From assembly GCA_040365065.1 (NCBI GenBank), contig BAABNI010000001.1, forward strand, positions 248,001 through 312,000: DNA of 64,000 bases, read 5' to 3'. Below the pieces are notes generated by a model. The model worked only from the letters and a program-made list of their open reading frames with translations, had not been told where the DNA came from and did not search any database. Positions 1 to 8,418 of this stretch are shown here, piece after piece (within the stretch, counting starts at the first letter, position 1; each line of letters opens with the position of its first letter). Both the position numbers and the translations under genes were made by a program. The DNA comes from Pelagadaptatus aseana (GTDB lineage Bacteria > Pseudomonadota > Gammaproteobacteria > Pseudomonadales > Cellvibrionaceae).

Positions 1-503
1 AGCGACAATTCCCGCTGCAGGAACTTGGCGTGCTCGTAAATTTCCTTGGAACTGAAGCCGTCACCGGTCACGGCGTAGACCACACCAAATACGTCGCCGT
101 AGTCGTCCTGCACAATGGCGTCTTCGACACCCGGCGGCAGATTACTCTGGGCATCGCTCACTTTGCTGCGTAACTCCTGCCAGATGCCAGGCAAACTGTC
201 CTTGTCGTATTTGTCTTTCATCTCCACGGTTATCATGGAGATACCGGCCTTGGACAAAGAGCGGATTTCATTCACCTGACTCATGCGCTGGATTTCCCGC
301 TCCAGCACCTCGGTCACCTCCTGCTCCACTTCTTCAGGCGAGGCGCCCGGATAACGGGTGATCACCATCGCCTCTTTGATGGTGTACTCAGGATCTTCCA
401 GCCGGGACAACTCCTTGTAGCTGACAAAACCGCCAACCACCATCACCAGCGTCATCACAATCGTGACGATTTTGTTTTCAATAGCGTAACGGGCGATATT
501 CAT
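1..503 (-). CDS. RND efflux pump inner-membrane permease, partial
   Basis: The reading frame opens at an ATG (501-503) and runs off the left edge, leaving about 167 N-terminal residues. It starts MNIARYAIENKIVTIVMTL, the usual cytoplasmic stub and first membrane helix of AcrB/MexB-type permeases. A periplasmic porter segment follows, with the family-typical stretch YPGASPEEVEQEVTEVLE. Such proton-driven permeases pump drugs or other amphiphiles through an adaptor and an outer membrane channel. It lies 5 bases downstream of the adaptor gene in the same orientation, so the two form an operon. The substrate cannot be told from this fragment. Confidence 0.9.
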   Translation of the reverse strand, partial: MNIARYAIENKIVTIVMTLVMVVGGFVSYKELSRLEDPEYTIKEAMVITRYPGASPEEVEQEVTEVLEREIQRMSQVNEIRSLSKAGISMITVEMKDKYDKDSLPGIWQELRSKVSDAQSNLPPGVEDAIVQDDYGDVFGVVYAVTGDGFSSKEIYEHAKFLQRELS

Positions 504-508
504 AATGA

Positions 509-1594
509 TCAGGCTCCGTCACTGCTGAGCAGGCGCACCTGATCACCTTCGGCCAGATAATTGACACCCGCCGTAACCACACGCATGCCAATTTGAAGAC
601 CTTCGGTCACCTCAACCTTATCCCCTTGCAAAACCCCTATTTTCACTTCCAGCTGACTGACCGTCAGATTTACCGGATCAACAATCCAGACGTACTGCTT
701 TTCGGCGTCGGTTGGCGACGCAAAGATGGCAGAAGCCGGCAGTAACAGATGGCGTTCGTCGTCCATGGGCATGGTGGCCTCTACGGCCGCGCTCATACCG
801 GGATAGATATTGACGTCGCCGGGGTTGCGCATCTGCAAAACCAGTTCAAAGGTCTGGGTTTTCGGATCCGCATCGGGCGCAAACTCCTTGATACCCAGAT
901 CAAACACGCGATCGTCCACCCCCTGAAAACGGGCGTAGGCTTCAACATCCTTGCTCTCTTCTTCGATGGTGGCATCAATGGGAATATAGTTTTCCGGTAC
1001 CTGCACGACGATTTCCAGATCGGACATATTCTGCAGACTGAGAATCGCCTGCTTGGCCGTGATATCTTCAAAATTATCAACATAACGCTGAGTCACCACG
1101 CCGGAAAAGGGGGCCACTAAGCGGGTATCGTCGAGCGCCTTCTGGGCCTTTTCTACGTTGGCTTCCGCAATGTCTCTGGCCGCTGTTTGCCGATCAAAGT
1201 CGGTCTTGGAAATCAGCTGCCTTTCGACCAACTCCTTGAAGCGGCGGTAATCCGCCTGGGCTCGCTGATATTCGGCTCTGGCCGCCTTCAGATTGCTGTT
1301 GAAATCGCGGTTATCCAGCTCGGCCAACACCGTACCGGCGGCAACCCGCTGACCGTTGAACGCATTGAGCATCTTCAACTGCCCGGACACCTGAAAGGCC
1401 ATATCCACCTTCTCTGACGCCCTAACCTTGCCGGGTAACACCCGGACGATAGCAGCGTGGTGATCCTCCACCAGCATGGTCTTTACCGGGCGAATCAGTT
1501 TGACCGTTTCCGTTTCTTCGGCACAACCCCAAAGCACCAAAAGTGACATAATCAGCGACAGATGTGCCATCAAGGCAGTTATTTTTTTTCTCAT
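509..1594 (-). CDS. RND efflux periplasmic adaptor (membrane fusion lipoprotein)
   Basis: A 361-residue adaptor linking the RND permease to an outer membrane channel. The ATG at 1594 is chosen because it gives a lipoprotein signal (MRKKITALMAHLSLIMSLL followed by the lipobox LWGC) and has a GGGAAG-like ribosome site. A longer upstream frame adds 26 residues ahead of the signal. The protein shows the split lipoyl domain, an alpha-helical hairpin (about residues 80-140, rich in Ala, Arg and Glu), a beta-barrel and a membrane-proximal domain, in HlyD/AcrA order. The TolC-like gene 240 bases away on the other strand is the likely partner. Confidence 0.9.
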   Translation of the reverse strand: MRKKITALMAHLSLIMSLLVLWGCAEETETVKLIRPVKTMLVEDHHAAIVRVLPGKVRASEKVDMAFQVSGQLKMLNAFNGQRVAAGTVLAELDNRDFNSNLKAARAEYQRAQADYRRFKELVERQLISKTDFDRQTAARDIAEANVEKAQKALDDTRLVAPFSGVVTQRYVDNFEDITAKQAILSLQNMSDLEIVVQVPENYIPIDATIEEESKDVEAYARFQGVDDRVFDLGIKEFAPDADPKTQTFELVLQMRNPGDVNIYPGMSAAVEATMPMDDERHLLLPASAIFASPTDAEKQYVWIVDPVNLTVSQLEVKIGVLQGDKVEVTEGLQIGMRVVTAGVNYLAEGDQVRLLSSDGA

Positions 1595-1834
1595 TTGAAC
1601 TTCCCGGAAGTTTGCGGTGTCTTTAGTAGCCAATAACCGTTGTGATAGCCATTCTAGACAAGCGTTAAACAATTTACTGCGCCCTATATTAAAGAAAGGT
1701 AAAAAATCGCTGTAATACGGGTATTTTTATGCAAGTTATTCGCCGCCAAAAAATCTTGTCGCTATACTGTGATTGGATTGATGCCAGCGTATGGTTTTAA
1801 ACGGCATTCGTAAGCTTAGGAAGAAGGAAACCCC

Positions 1835-3229
1835 ATGATCAAAAAGCGCATTTCCATGGTGATTGCCAGCGCTGTCGGCGCTCTCGCGCTGCAGGCAAAC
1901 GCCGAGACACTGAAAGACATTTACACTCTGGCGCTGGATAATGATCCACAACTGCGAGCCGACACGGCCGCCTATGAAGCAGGTAAAGAAGCCCTCACTC
2001 TGGGGCGCGCGAATTTGCTGCCACAAATTAATGCCGTTGCCCGCTACGGTGAAACCGACGTAGATTCCATCGCACCGTTTGGTGGCACCACAGCTCCGAT
2101 CAAATACAACACCGATGCCGAAAGCAATTTGTATCAAGTTAACTTGACACAACCCCTGTTTAATATGGCCGCCTGGTTTGGTTATGAGCAGGGCAAGTCC
2201 CTGAGCCAGCTGGCCGAAGCCCAATTCAGTGCCGACCAGCAAAATCTGATCGTGCGCGTATCCGAGGCCTACTTCAATGTGCTGCGCGCCATCGACAATA
2301 TGGAAACCGCCCAAGCCGAGGAAACCGCTCTGGGCCATCAGCTGGAACAGACCCGCCAGCGTTTTGAAGTGGGACTGACCGCCATCACCGACGTACACGA
2401 AGCTCAGGCCGCCTACGATAACGCCACGGCCAGTACGCTGGGTGCCCGCGGTCAATTAGGTATCGCCTACGAAGAATTGGAAGTGATTACCGGTCAAGCC
2501 CATAACACCGTGGCCCCACTGGTAGATGAATTCCCCGTGGTTGCCCCGGCACCTTCCAATCGCGCCGAATGGGTGGATACCGCACTGACCAACAACTACA
2601 GCCTGAAGGTTGCCAAGCTGAACTCCGATGCAGCCAAAAATAACGCCAAATCCAAATCCTCGGGACATCTGCCTACCATCTCGGCCTCGCTGTCCTATAC
2701 CGATATGAATGACACCAATGCCGATATCGAGTCACTGAGCTACAACGGGTCTTACGATTCTCGGGATTACGATGGTACCGCCGTTGCCATACAGCTGGAT
2801 GTACCCATTTACAGCGGTCATCGGGTTTCCGGTGAACGCCGTCAGGCCTACGCCCAATCCAATGAGGCCAAAGAGCTGTACAATAAGGCCCAGCGTGACA
2901 CCATTCAGGGCGCTCGCGCTCTGCACCTGTCCGTAGTGACCGGCGTTGCTCAGGTCAAAGCCCGCAATCAGGCCATTACCTCAAGCACCAGCGCACTGGA
3001 AGCCACCCAGGCCGGTTATGAGGTTGGTACCCGGAATCTGGTGGACGTTCTGGTTGCCCAGCGCAACCTTTACAGCTCCCAGCGCAACTACGACAACACC
3101 CGTTACGACTACATCATCAACATGCTGAAACTGAAAGAAGTGGCCGGCAACCTGACCCCGGACGATGTGTTGAAGCTGGACAAATGGCTCGACAGCGCCA
3201 AGCTGGTCAACAAAAGCGATTACGATTAA
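1835..3229 (+). CDS. tolC: TolC-family outer membrane efflux/secretion channel
   Basis: A 464-residue outer membrane trimer subunit used by RND pumps and type I secretion. A signal peptide (about residues 1-23, ending QANA before ETLKDIY) is followed by two repeated OEP halves. Each contains the long helices and strands of the family, for example the LPQIN segment near residue 65 and the GTRNLVDVLVAQRNLY segment near residue 390. The start has a strong AGGAAGAAGG ribosome site, and a TATACT -10-like hexamer lies at 1763-1768. It is divergent from the adaptor/permease pair. Its stop codon overlaps the convergent waaA stop region by 4 bases. Confidence 0.92.
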   Translation: MIKKRISMVIASAVGALALQANAETLKDIYTLALDNDPQLRADTAAYEAGKEALTLGRANLLPQINAVARYGETDVDSIAPFGGTTAPIKYNTDAESNLYQVNLTQPLFNMAAWFGYEQGKSLSQLAEAQFSADQQNLIVRVSEAYFNVLRAIDNMETAQAEETALGHQLEQTRQRFEVGLTAITDVHEAQAAYDNATASTLGARGQLGIAYEELEVITGQAHNTVAPLVDEFPVVAPAPSNRAEWVDTALTNNYSLKVAKLNSDAAKNNAKSKSSGHLPTISASLSYTDMNDTNADIESLSYNGSYDSRDYDGTAVAIQLDVPIYSGHRVSGERRQAYAQSNEAKELYNKAQRDTIQGARALHLSVVTGVAQVKARNQAITSSTSALEATQAGYEVGTRNLVDVLVAQRNLYSSQRNYDNTRYDYIINMLKLKEVAGNLTPDDVLKLDKWLDSAKLVNKSDYD

Positions 3230-4506
3230 TTCGAATCGCTTGCTGTTAACAGCTCATCAATGATGTTCAAAAGGCGCTGCAAGGCGCCTTTATTTTTTTC
3301 CGCCACCTGACTGGCCGCCTGCCCCATTTGCCGCGCCTGATCGGGGTGGTCCAGTAACCGGATAACACCCTCAACCAGAGCCTGAGGGTCAGCGACAACC
3401 GCTACACCCCCTGCCTCAATCAACAGACCGGACACTTCAGCAAAATTAAACAGACTCGGGCCAGTAAACTGGGGTTTACCCCAAACTGCCGGTTCGATCA
3501 GATTGTGGCCACCGCTGTCCACCCAGCTGCCACCCATAAAACAGATATCGCAGGCGCCCAACAGGGCCATCATCTCACCCATGGTGTCGCCGATCAGCAC
3601 CTGACTTGAAAGCGCTACGGGTTCAGCCGCACTGTGCCTTTGCACCTCAAAATCGCGGGCGGCCATATCGGCAACCCGATCAAATCGCTCCGGATGACGA
3701 GGCACCAAGACCAGCAACAAATCAGGCCGCTGTTGCAGCAGGGCTTGATGAGCCTGTAACAGCAATTCATCTTCGCCTTCATGGGTGCTGGCAGCAAGCA
3801 GGATGGGACGCTCCGACTGCCCCTTCCAGCGACGGGCATAGTCTGCTGCCCTATCTTTGTTTTGCGGAGAAACATCAATATCAAACTTGATGCTGCCCGT
3901 TACATTCAGTTGTGACTCACGGGCACCAATCCAGCCAAAGCGCTCCGCGTCTGCCTGATTTTGCACCGCAATTCGGCTGATATAACCCATCAGCTCGCGA
4001 GACAGACCGGCGAAGCGCTTATAACCCTTGGCGGACTTTTCAGAAAGCCGAGCATTGGCGATCAATACCGGAATATTGCGCTGGCGACAGCCGCGCAAGG
4101 TATTGGGCCACAATTCCGTCTCCATGATAATGGCCAGCTCCGGCTGCACCCGGCTCAGAAAACGGCCAACGGCATCGGGTAAATCATAGGGGGCATAAAC
4201 GTGAAACACCGAGTCCCCAAGTGCCGCCCTGACTCTCTCGGAACCCGTGGGCGTCATTGTGGTCACAATCAGCTGATGATCGGGGTAGCGTTGCTGCAGT
4301 TGTCGCATCATCGGCAAGGCAGCCAGCGTTTCCCCCACTGACACCGCATGCACCCAAATGGTTTTATCTCCTTCGGGCTTGTTAAAAAAGCCAAAGCGCT
4401 CGGCCCAACGCTCAGAGTAGGCCGGAGCAGAGCGGGCCCGCCACAGCAATCTCAGGATCACCAGTGGCAAAGCCAGATAGAAAATCAGGGTATAAACAAG
4501 GCGCAT
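3226..4506 (-). CDS. waaA: 3-deoxy-D-manno-octulosonic acid (Kdo) transferase
   Basis: A 426-residue GT30 enzyme that transfers Kdo from CMP-Kdo to lipid IVA at the inner face of the cytoplasmic membrane, the first step of LPS core assembly. The N-terminal hydrophobic anchor (about residues 1-22) is followed by WVHAVSVGE at residues 51-59, which carries the glutamate expected to act as catalytic base. Further family motifs are METELWPN and, near the C-terminus, FMGGSWVDSGGHNLIEPA. Length is normal for the family. The 3' end converges on tolC. The gene lies apart from the main core operon, as in Pseudomonas. Confidence 0.95.
   Translation of the reverse strand: MRLVYTLIFYLALPLVILRLLWRARSAPAYSERWAERFGFFNKPEGDKTIWVHAVSVGETLAALPMMRQLQQRYPDHQLIVTTMTPTGSERVRAALGDSVFHVYAPYDLPDAVGRFLSRVQPELAIIMETELWPNTLRGCRQRNIPVLIANARLSEKSAKGYKRFAGLSRELMGYISRIAVQNQADAERFGWIGARESQLNVTGSIKFDIDVSPQNKDRAADYARRWKGQSERPILLAASTHEGEDELLLQAHQALLQQRPDLLLVLVPRHPERFDRVADMAARDFEVQRHSAAEPVALSSQVLIGDTMGEMMALLGACDICFMGGSWVDSGGHNLIEPAVWGKPQFTGPSLFNFAEVSGLLIEAGGVAVVADPQALVEGVIRLLDHPDQARQMGQAASQVAEKNKGALQRLLNIIDELLTASDSN
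3270..3299 (+). terminator. Rho-independent terminator for tolC inside waaA
   Basis: The stem AAGGCGC / GCGCCTT with a short loop is followed by a run TTTATTTTTTT on the plus strand, 40 bases past the tolC stop. It lies wholly within the 3' coding end of the convergent waaA gene. Confidence 0.8.
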
Positions 4507-4560
4507 TCGATGGATTACCGTCAGTGCATCTATGGTGGAGCAGTCTCCGCCTCAGATGGC

Positions 4561-4589
4561 TCATTATAATGAAACAAATAGTTTATAAT
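4561..4589 (+). promoter_or_regulatory. Candidate promoter for the FAD oxidoreductase operon
   Basis: A perfect -10 hexamer TATAAT lies at 4584-4589, 38 bases before the ATG at 4627. The -35 match is weak (TCATTA at 4561-4566, 17-base spacer). It lies in the 120-base divergent gap with waaA. Confidence 0.45.
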
Positions 4590-4626
4590 CTTTGCCCTGT
4601 TCAAAACAGCGGCCGCTGAGAAATCC

Positions 4627-5853
4627 ATGACCCAGTCAAATCACACAGTACAACTCGACATTGCCATCATCGGTGGCGGTATTGCCGGCCTCTGGCTATT
4701 GAATCGCCTGAAACACGAGGGCTACGACTGCGCCCTGTTTGAAGACAAGGCTCTGGGCAGCGACCAATCCGTTGGCTCCCAGGGCATGATTCACGGCGGC
4801 ATCAAATACACCCTCAGCGGGGCCCTGACCGGTGCGTCGGAAGCCATTGCCGATATGCCAGAGCACTGGCGAAAGTGCGTTCAGGGCGAAGGGGATGTCG
4901 ACATCAGTGGCGCCCGTATTTTAAGTGATCACTTTTATATGTGGTCCAGCGCCAGCGTCACCTCAAAGCTCACCACTTTTTTTGCCAGCAAGGCCACCCG
5001 CGGCCGAGTTGACAAGGTTGCAGCCAGTGACCGACCCGCCGCATTGCAAAACCCCGCATTCAGCGGACAACTCTACAAGCTGGTGGATATGGTTCTTGAT
5101 GTTCCCAGCGTTGTGCAAACTCTGGCCAGTAATGCCCACGGTCAGACCTTTTTGCTGCCGGCAGACCAGCAGCATTGGCACCGTGACAATGCCGGGCACT
5201 GCCAGCTGCAATTCAACCATCAGGGGGTAAGGGTCAATGTCAGCGCCAAGCAATTTATCTTTACCGCGGGCAAAGGCAATGGTCAGATACTGGAACAACT
5301 ACAGGCTCAAAAGCCACAGATGCAAATTCGCCCGCTGCAACAGGTGATGGTCAAACACGACTACCCTCACCCATTTTATGGCCACTGTCTGGGTGCCGAT
5401 AAAACCCCTCGCCTGACCATTTCCAGCCATCAGGCACAGGACGGTAAATGGGTGTGGTATCTGGGCGGCAGTCTGGCCGAAAAAGGGGTAAAGCAAACAC
5501 CCCAGCAATTGATCCAGGCCGCCAAGAGTGAATTGGCAACGCTGATGCCCTGGATTGACTTGTCCAATGCCCAATGGGCTGCACTGGCAATCGATCGCGC
5601 CGAGCCACGGCAAAAAAACCTGGTTCGCCCCGACAAGGCCTTTATCGGTGCACTGGACAGTGTCGACAACGCCTGTGTCGCCTGGCCGACCAAGCTTTCT
5701 CTGGCACCTAACCTGGCGACAGAAACCGCCGACATGCTTAAGAGCAAAGGTATCACGCCCTCCGGTAGCAACGGCGTCGAAACCCTTGCCCAGTGGATAC
5801 CACAGGCCCCCGTGGCACCCTGCCCCTGGGACGTGCCCGGCATCTGGAGTTGA
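4627..5853 (+). CDS. FAD-dependent oxidoreductase (DAO / glycerol-3-phosphate dehydrogenase type)
   Basis: A 408-residue flavoprotein. The N-terminal dinucleotide-binding motif GGGIAG (residues 16-21) sits in a beta-alpha-beta unit, followed by QGMIHGG, a typical DAO-family FAD-contact segment. A C-terminal stretch with TKLSLAPNL resembles the end of the FAD domain. The substrate is unknown. It overlaps nothing and is followed within 8 bases by an aldo/keto reductase. The same pair sits near waaA in Pseudomonas genomes, which suggests a conserved but uncharacterised redox step. Family assignment is firm, specific function is not. Confidence 0.8.
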   Translation: MTQSNHTVQLDIAIIGGGIAGLWLLNRLKHEGYDCALFEDKALGSDQSVGSQGMIHGGIKYTLSGALTGASEAIADMPEHWRKCVQGEGDVDISGARILSDHFYMWSSASVTSKLTTFFASKATRGRVDKVAASDRPAALQNPAFSGQLYKLVDMVLDVPSVVQTLASNAHGQTFLLPADQQHWHRDNAGHCQLQFNHQGVRVNVSAKQFIFTAGKGNGQILEQLQAQKPQMQIRPLQQVMVKHDYPHPFYGHCLGADKTPRLTISSHQAQDGKWVWYLGGSLAEKGVKQTPQQLIQAAKSELATLMPWIDLSNAQWAALAIDRAEPRQKNLVRPDKAFIGALDSVDNACVAWPTKLSLAPNLATETADMLKSKGITPSGSNGVETLAQWIPQAPVAPCPWDVPGIWS

Positions 5854-5861
5854 CACTGATC

Positions 5862-6659
5862 ATGCCGCTTCATTCACACCGACGTCCGATCGCCAACACC
5901 GGTATCGAAGTCAGCCCTATTGGACTGGGCACGGTTAAGCTGGGCCGCAATCAGGGGGTGAAATATCCTACCGGTTTTGAACTGCCAGATGACAGACAAG
6001 CCCTGAATTTAATCGCTCAGGCCAGAGATCTCGGCATCAATCTGATCGATACCGCGCCGGCTTATGGCATCAGTGAAGCGCGGCTTGGCACATTGCTCAA
6101 GGGCCAGCGCAACGACTGGATTATCTGCTCCAAAGTCGGGGAAGAATTTGAAAACGCCGAGTCGTCTTTTGATTTTTCACCTGAGCATACCCGTTTCAGT
6201 GTCGAGCGCAGCCTCAAGCGGCTCAACACCGATGTGATCGACATGGTACTGGTTCACTCCGACGGCAACGATCTGCACATCATCAATCATTGCGGCACTC
6301 TGGACACCTTGGCCGAATTAAAGCAGCAAGGTTTGATTCGCTGTTTCGGCATGTCCACTAAAACCATTGAAGGCGGATTGCTCGCCGCCGAAAAGTCCGA
6401 TTGTGTTATGGTGACCTATAACCTCAACCACCTCGACGAACAACCGGTTCTGGATTACTGCGCTCAACACAACAAAGGCGCACTGATTAAAAAGGCACTG
6501 GCCAGCGGTCATATTGCGATCGAAGACGGCGAAGACCCGGTGCAAAAGAGCATGAACTTCCTATTTGCCCACCCCGGTGTCAGCAGCGCCATTATCGGCA
6601 CCATCAATCCGAATCATCTGAGCGACAACATCATCAAGGCCGAGCAAGCACTTAAGTAA
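5862..6659 (+). CDS. Aldo/keto reductase
   Basis: A 265-residue NADPH-dependent aldo/keto reductase-family TIM barrel. The ATG at 5862 is preferred over a longer frame because it begins just after the preceding stop (5851-5853) and gives the usual N-terminus leading to IGLGTVKLGR. The catalytic tetrad is visible: Asp63 and Tyr68 in LIDTAPAYG, Lys91 in ICSKVGEE and His132 in VLVHSDG. The C-terminus has the cofactor segment SSAIIGTINPNHL. It is cotranscribed with the FAD oxidoreductase upstream and the kinase-like gene 6 bases downstream. The physiological carbonyl substrate is unknown. Confidence 0.85.
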   Translation: MPLHSHRRPIANTGIEVSPIGLGTVKLGRNQGVKYPTGFELPDDRQALNLIAQARDLGINLIDTAPAYGISEARLGTLLKGQRNDWIICSKVGEEFENAESSFDFSPEHTRFSVERSLKRLNTDVIDMVLVHSDGNDLHIINHCGTLDTLAELKQQGLIRCFGMSTKTIEGGLLAAEKSDCVMVTYNLNHLDEQPVLDYCAQHNKGALIKKALASGHIAIEDGEDPVQKSMNFLFAHPGVSSAIIGTINPNHLSDNIIKAEQALK

Positions 6660-6665
6660 TTATTC

Positions 6666-7313
6666 ATGAAATCCATTACCCGAATCGAACTCGAAAAACT
6701 GATTGCCGCCGGCGACATTCTGGAAAAGGATGGCTACGGCGTAAAGGTCGTACGCCTTAACGATGATCGCTACCTGAAGATTTTTAATCGTCGCCCCGGC
6801 ATCAGCATGGCGAAAATATTTCCCCGCTCAAAACAATTTGCCCGCAACGCCAGAAACCTGAAAAAACGCAGAATCACCACAGTGGGGATTGTTGAGGTTT
6901 TCAAAATCAGCGACGCCGAAAGCGATTGCGTCATTTATCACGGCATACCCGGCAACACCCTGCGCGATGTATTTAAGACCAAACCCAAAGATCCGGAGCT
7001 ATCCAAACAAGCCGGCGCCTACATATCCCAGCTTCACGATGCCGGCGTTATGTTCCGCTCACTGCACTTTGGCAACATCATTGTTTTGGCCGACGGCAGC
7101 TTTGGATTGATTGATATTGCGGATATGCGGGTGAATGTTTTTCCGTTGAATCGCTGGCAGAGGAAGCGGAATTTTCAACATGTGTTTCGTTATCAGCCGG
7201 ATATTGATACAGTCAACATGCCTGCATTTATTGAGGGGTATGAAGCATACTCTTCCTCAGCACAGGGATTGAGCAAAACAATATCATCCATAGAGCCGGA
7301 AAAACAAAGATAA
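6666..7313 (+). CDS. LPS-kinase-fold protein, probable pseudokinase
   Basis: A 215-residue protein with a small kinase fold of the KdkA/RfaP/BUD32 type, often annotated as toluene tolerance protein. The strand-3 lysine candidate is in YLKIF (Lys38). Where active relatives have H-x-D-L-H-x-G-N, this one reads FRSLHFGN (residues 130-137), so both the His and the catalytic Asp positions are replaced (Phe130, Ser132). The metal-binding Asp of the DFG-equivalent is kept in LIDIADM (Asp150). It sits between the aldo/keto reductase and a glycosyltransferase, consistent with an LPS core role. Whether it is catalytic is doubtful. Confidence 0.7.
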   Translation: MKSITRIELEKLIAAGDILEKDGYGVKVVRLNDDRYLKIFNRRPGISMAKIFPRSKQFARNARNLKKRRITTVGIVEVFKISDAESDCVIYHGIPGNTLRDVFKTKPKDPELSKQAGAYISQLHDAGVMFRSLHFGNIIVLADGSFGLIDIADMRVNVFPLNRWQRKRNFQHVFRYQPDIDTVNMPAFIEGYEAYSSSAQGLSKTISSIEPEKQR

Positions 7314-7317
7314 CTTC

Positions 7318-8326
7318 ATGACTGACAAGCCCTGCAAAGCGATCATATTTCCCTATCAAAGCTTGGGCGACACACTTATCTTTTCAATTCTGGCTCAAAA
7401 CTTGAGCAATGCCGGTTATCTGGTTGAGATTCATGCCCCCCGCGTTCACCTCCCTTAGTAACTGGTTTTCGGATTTAGATATTGCAAACACCGATCTCGA
7501 TCTTTATTCCAAGGAAATCCTGGAAAAATACGATCTTATTGTCTGTGACCCACAAGACAAGAGGAACACCATCCGCCAAATCCTAAAAGATGAACCACAG
7601 CTTAGCAAAAAAACCCTATGGATCAGTTGCACATCACTACCACAAGAATATGAGGCCCATACCAGCCAACCTGATATAAAACCGGTTAATTTTAATCTGC
7701 ACATTCAAGCCAACAGGCCATTACGCTGCAAAGTAGAAAAAGGTCCCTCGTTGGTTCAGTTCGCTCACCAATACTGTCGGAATTTTTTTAACATTGAATC
7801 CGCAAAATTTATCCCCGAGCTGACACCCCCGGACAACCTTCAACACCGGAAGCATAAAAATCGCATACTTATTTTTCCAACGACCAACCGGGATAAAAAA
7901 AATTATTCTACAGAAGGCTTTAATAAACTGGCTAAAAAACTAGCCAAGCTAGGACACCATATTGAAATCGCTGTTACACCTGAAGAAGCTGATGAGTTCA
8001 AACTTCTCTACCCCGAATTCAACGTCATATTCTTTGAAAACCTGGAAGGGATGTTCAGCTATATTTATGAAAGCGGCTTTGTTATCAGCAACGATTCTGG
8101 CAGCGGCCATGTCGCCTCATTACTCGGTATATCCACGGTCACTATTTACAAAAAATATGATGAATTTGAATGGCGCCCAGGCTGGAAAGAAAGTTTTATC
8201 GCACGACCGAGAATTCGATTAAAAGTTGCTGGGAAACGGATCTGGAAACCGTTTATTTCTCACGCAAAAATCATAGACCATATAAAGAGAAACATTCACG
8301 CAGAACAAGAAACATCTATTGTGTAA
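7318..8326 (+). pseudogene. GT9 (heptosyltransferase-family) glycosyltransferase, frameshifted at a C6 tract
   Basis: The natural start is the ATG at 7318, 4 bases after the preceding stop, giving MTDKPCKAIIFPYQSLGDTL, the classic GT9 N-terminus with the G-D motif. That frame stops at TAG 7456-7458. The rest of the protein continues in the +1 frame to 8326, ending with the GT9 acceptor-side motif ISNDSGSGHVASLLG. The switch lies at six cytosines (7436-7441): removing one C joins the halves into a 335-residue protein of normal length, reading HAPAFTSLSNWFSD across the join. It could be a real mutation, slipped-strand variation or an assembly error. AT-rich, like the outer-core island. Confidence 0.8.
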
Positions 8327-8358
8327 AAAGCTCTACAAAGCCTGATATTAAAATAGAT

Positions 8359-8380
8359 GGGTGCCATTTTCATAGCACCC
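8359..8380. terminator. Short hairpin between convergent GT9 and acyltransferase genes
   Basis: The inverted repeat GGGTGC / GCACCC is separated by 10 bases. It lies 33 bases past the GT9 stop and 39 bases past the convergent acyltransferase stop. T-rich sequence follows on the minus strand only, so it would more likely end the long minus-strand LPS operon. The stem is only 6 bp, so the call is weak. Confidence 0.4.
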
Positions 8381-8418
8381 TTGATTCCACAGCGATAACC
8401 AGATCGCCTGCAAAGAAG

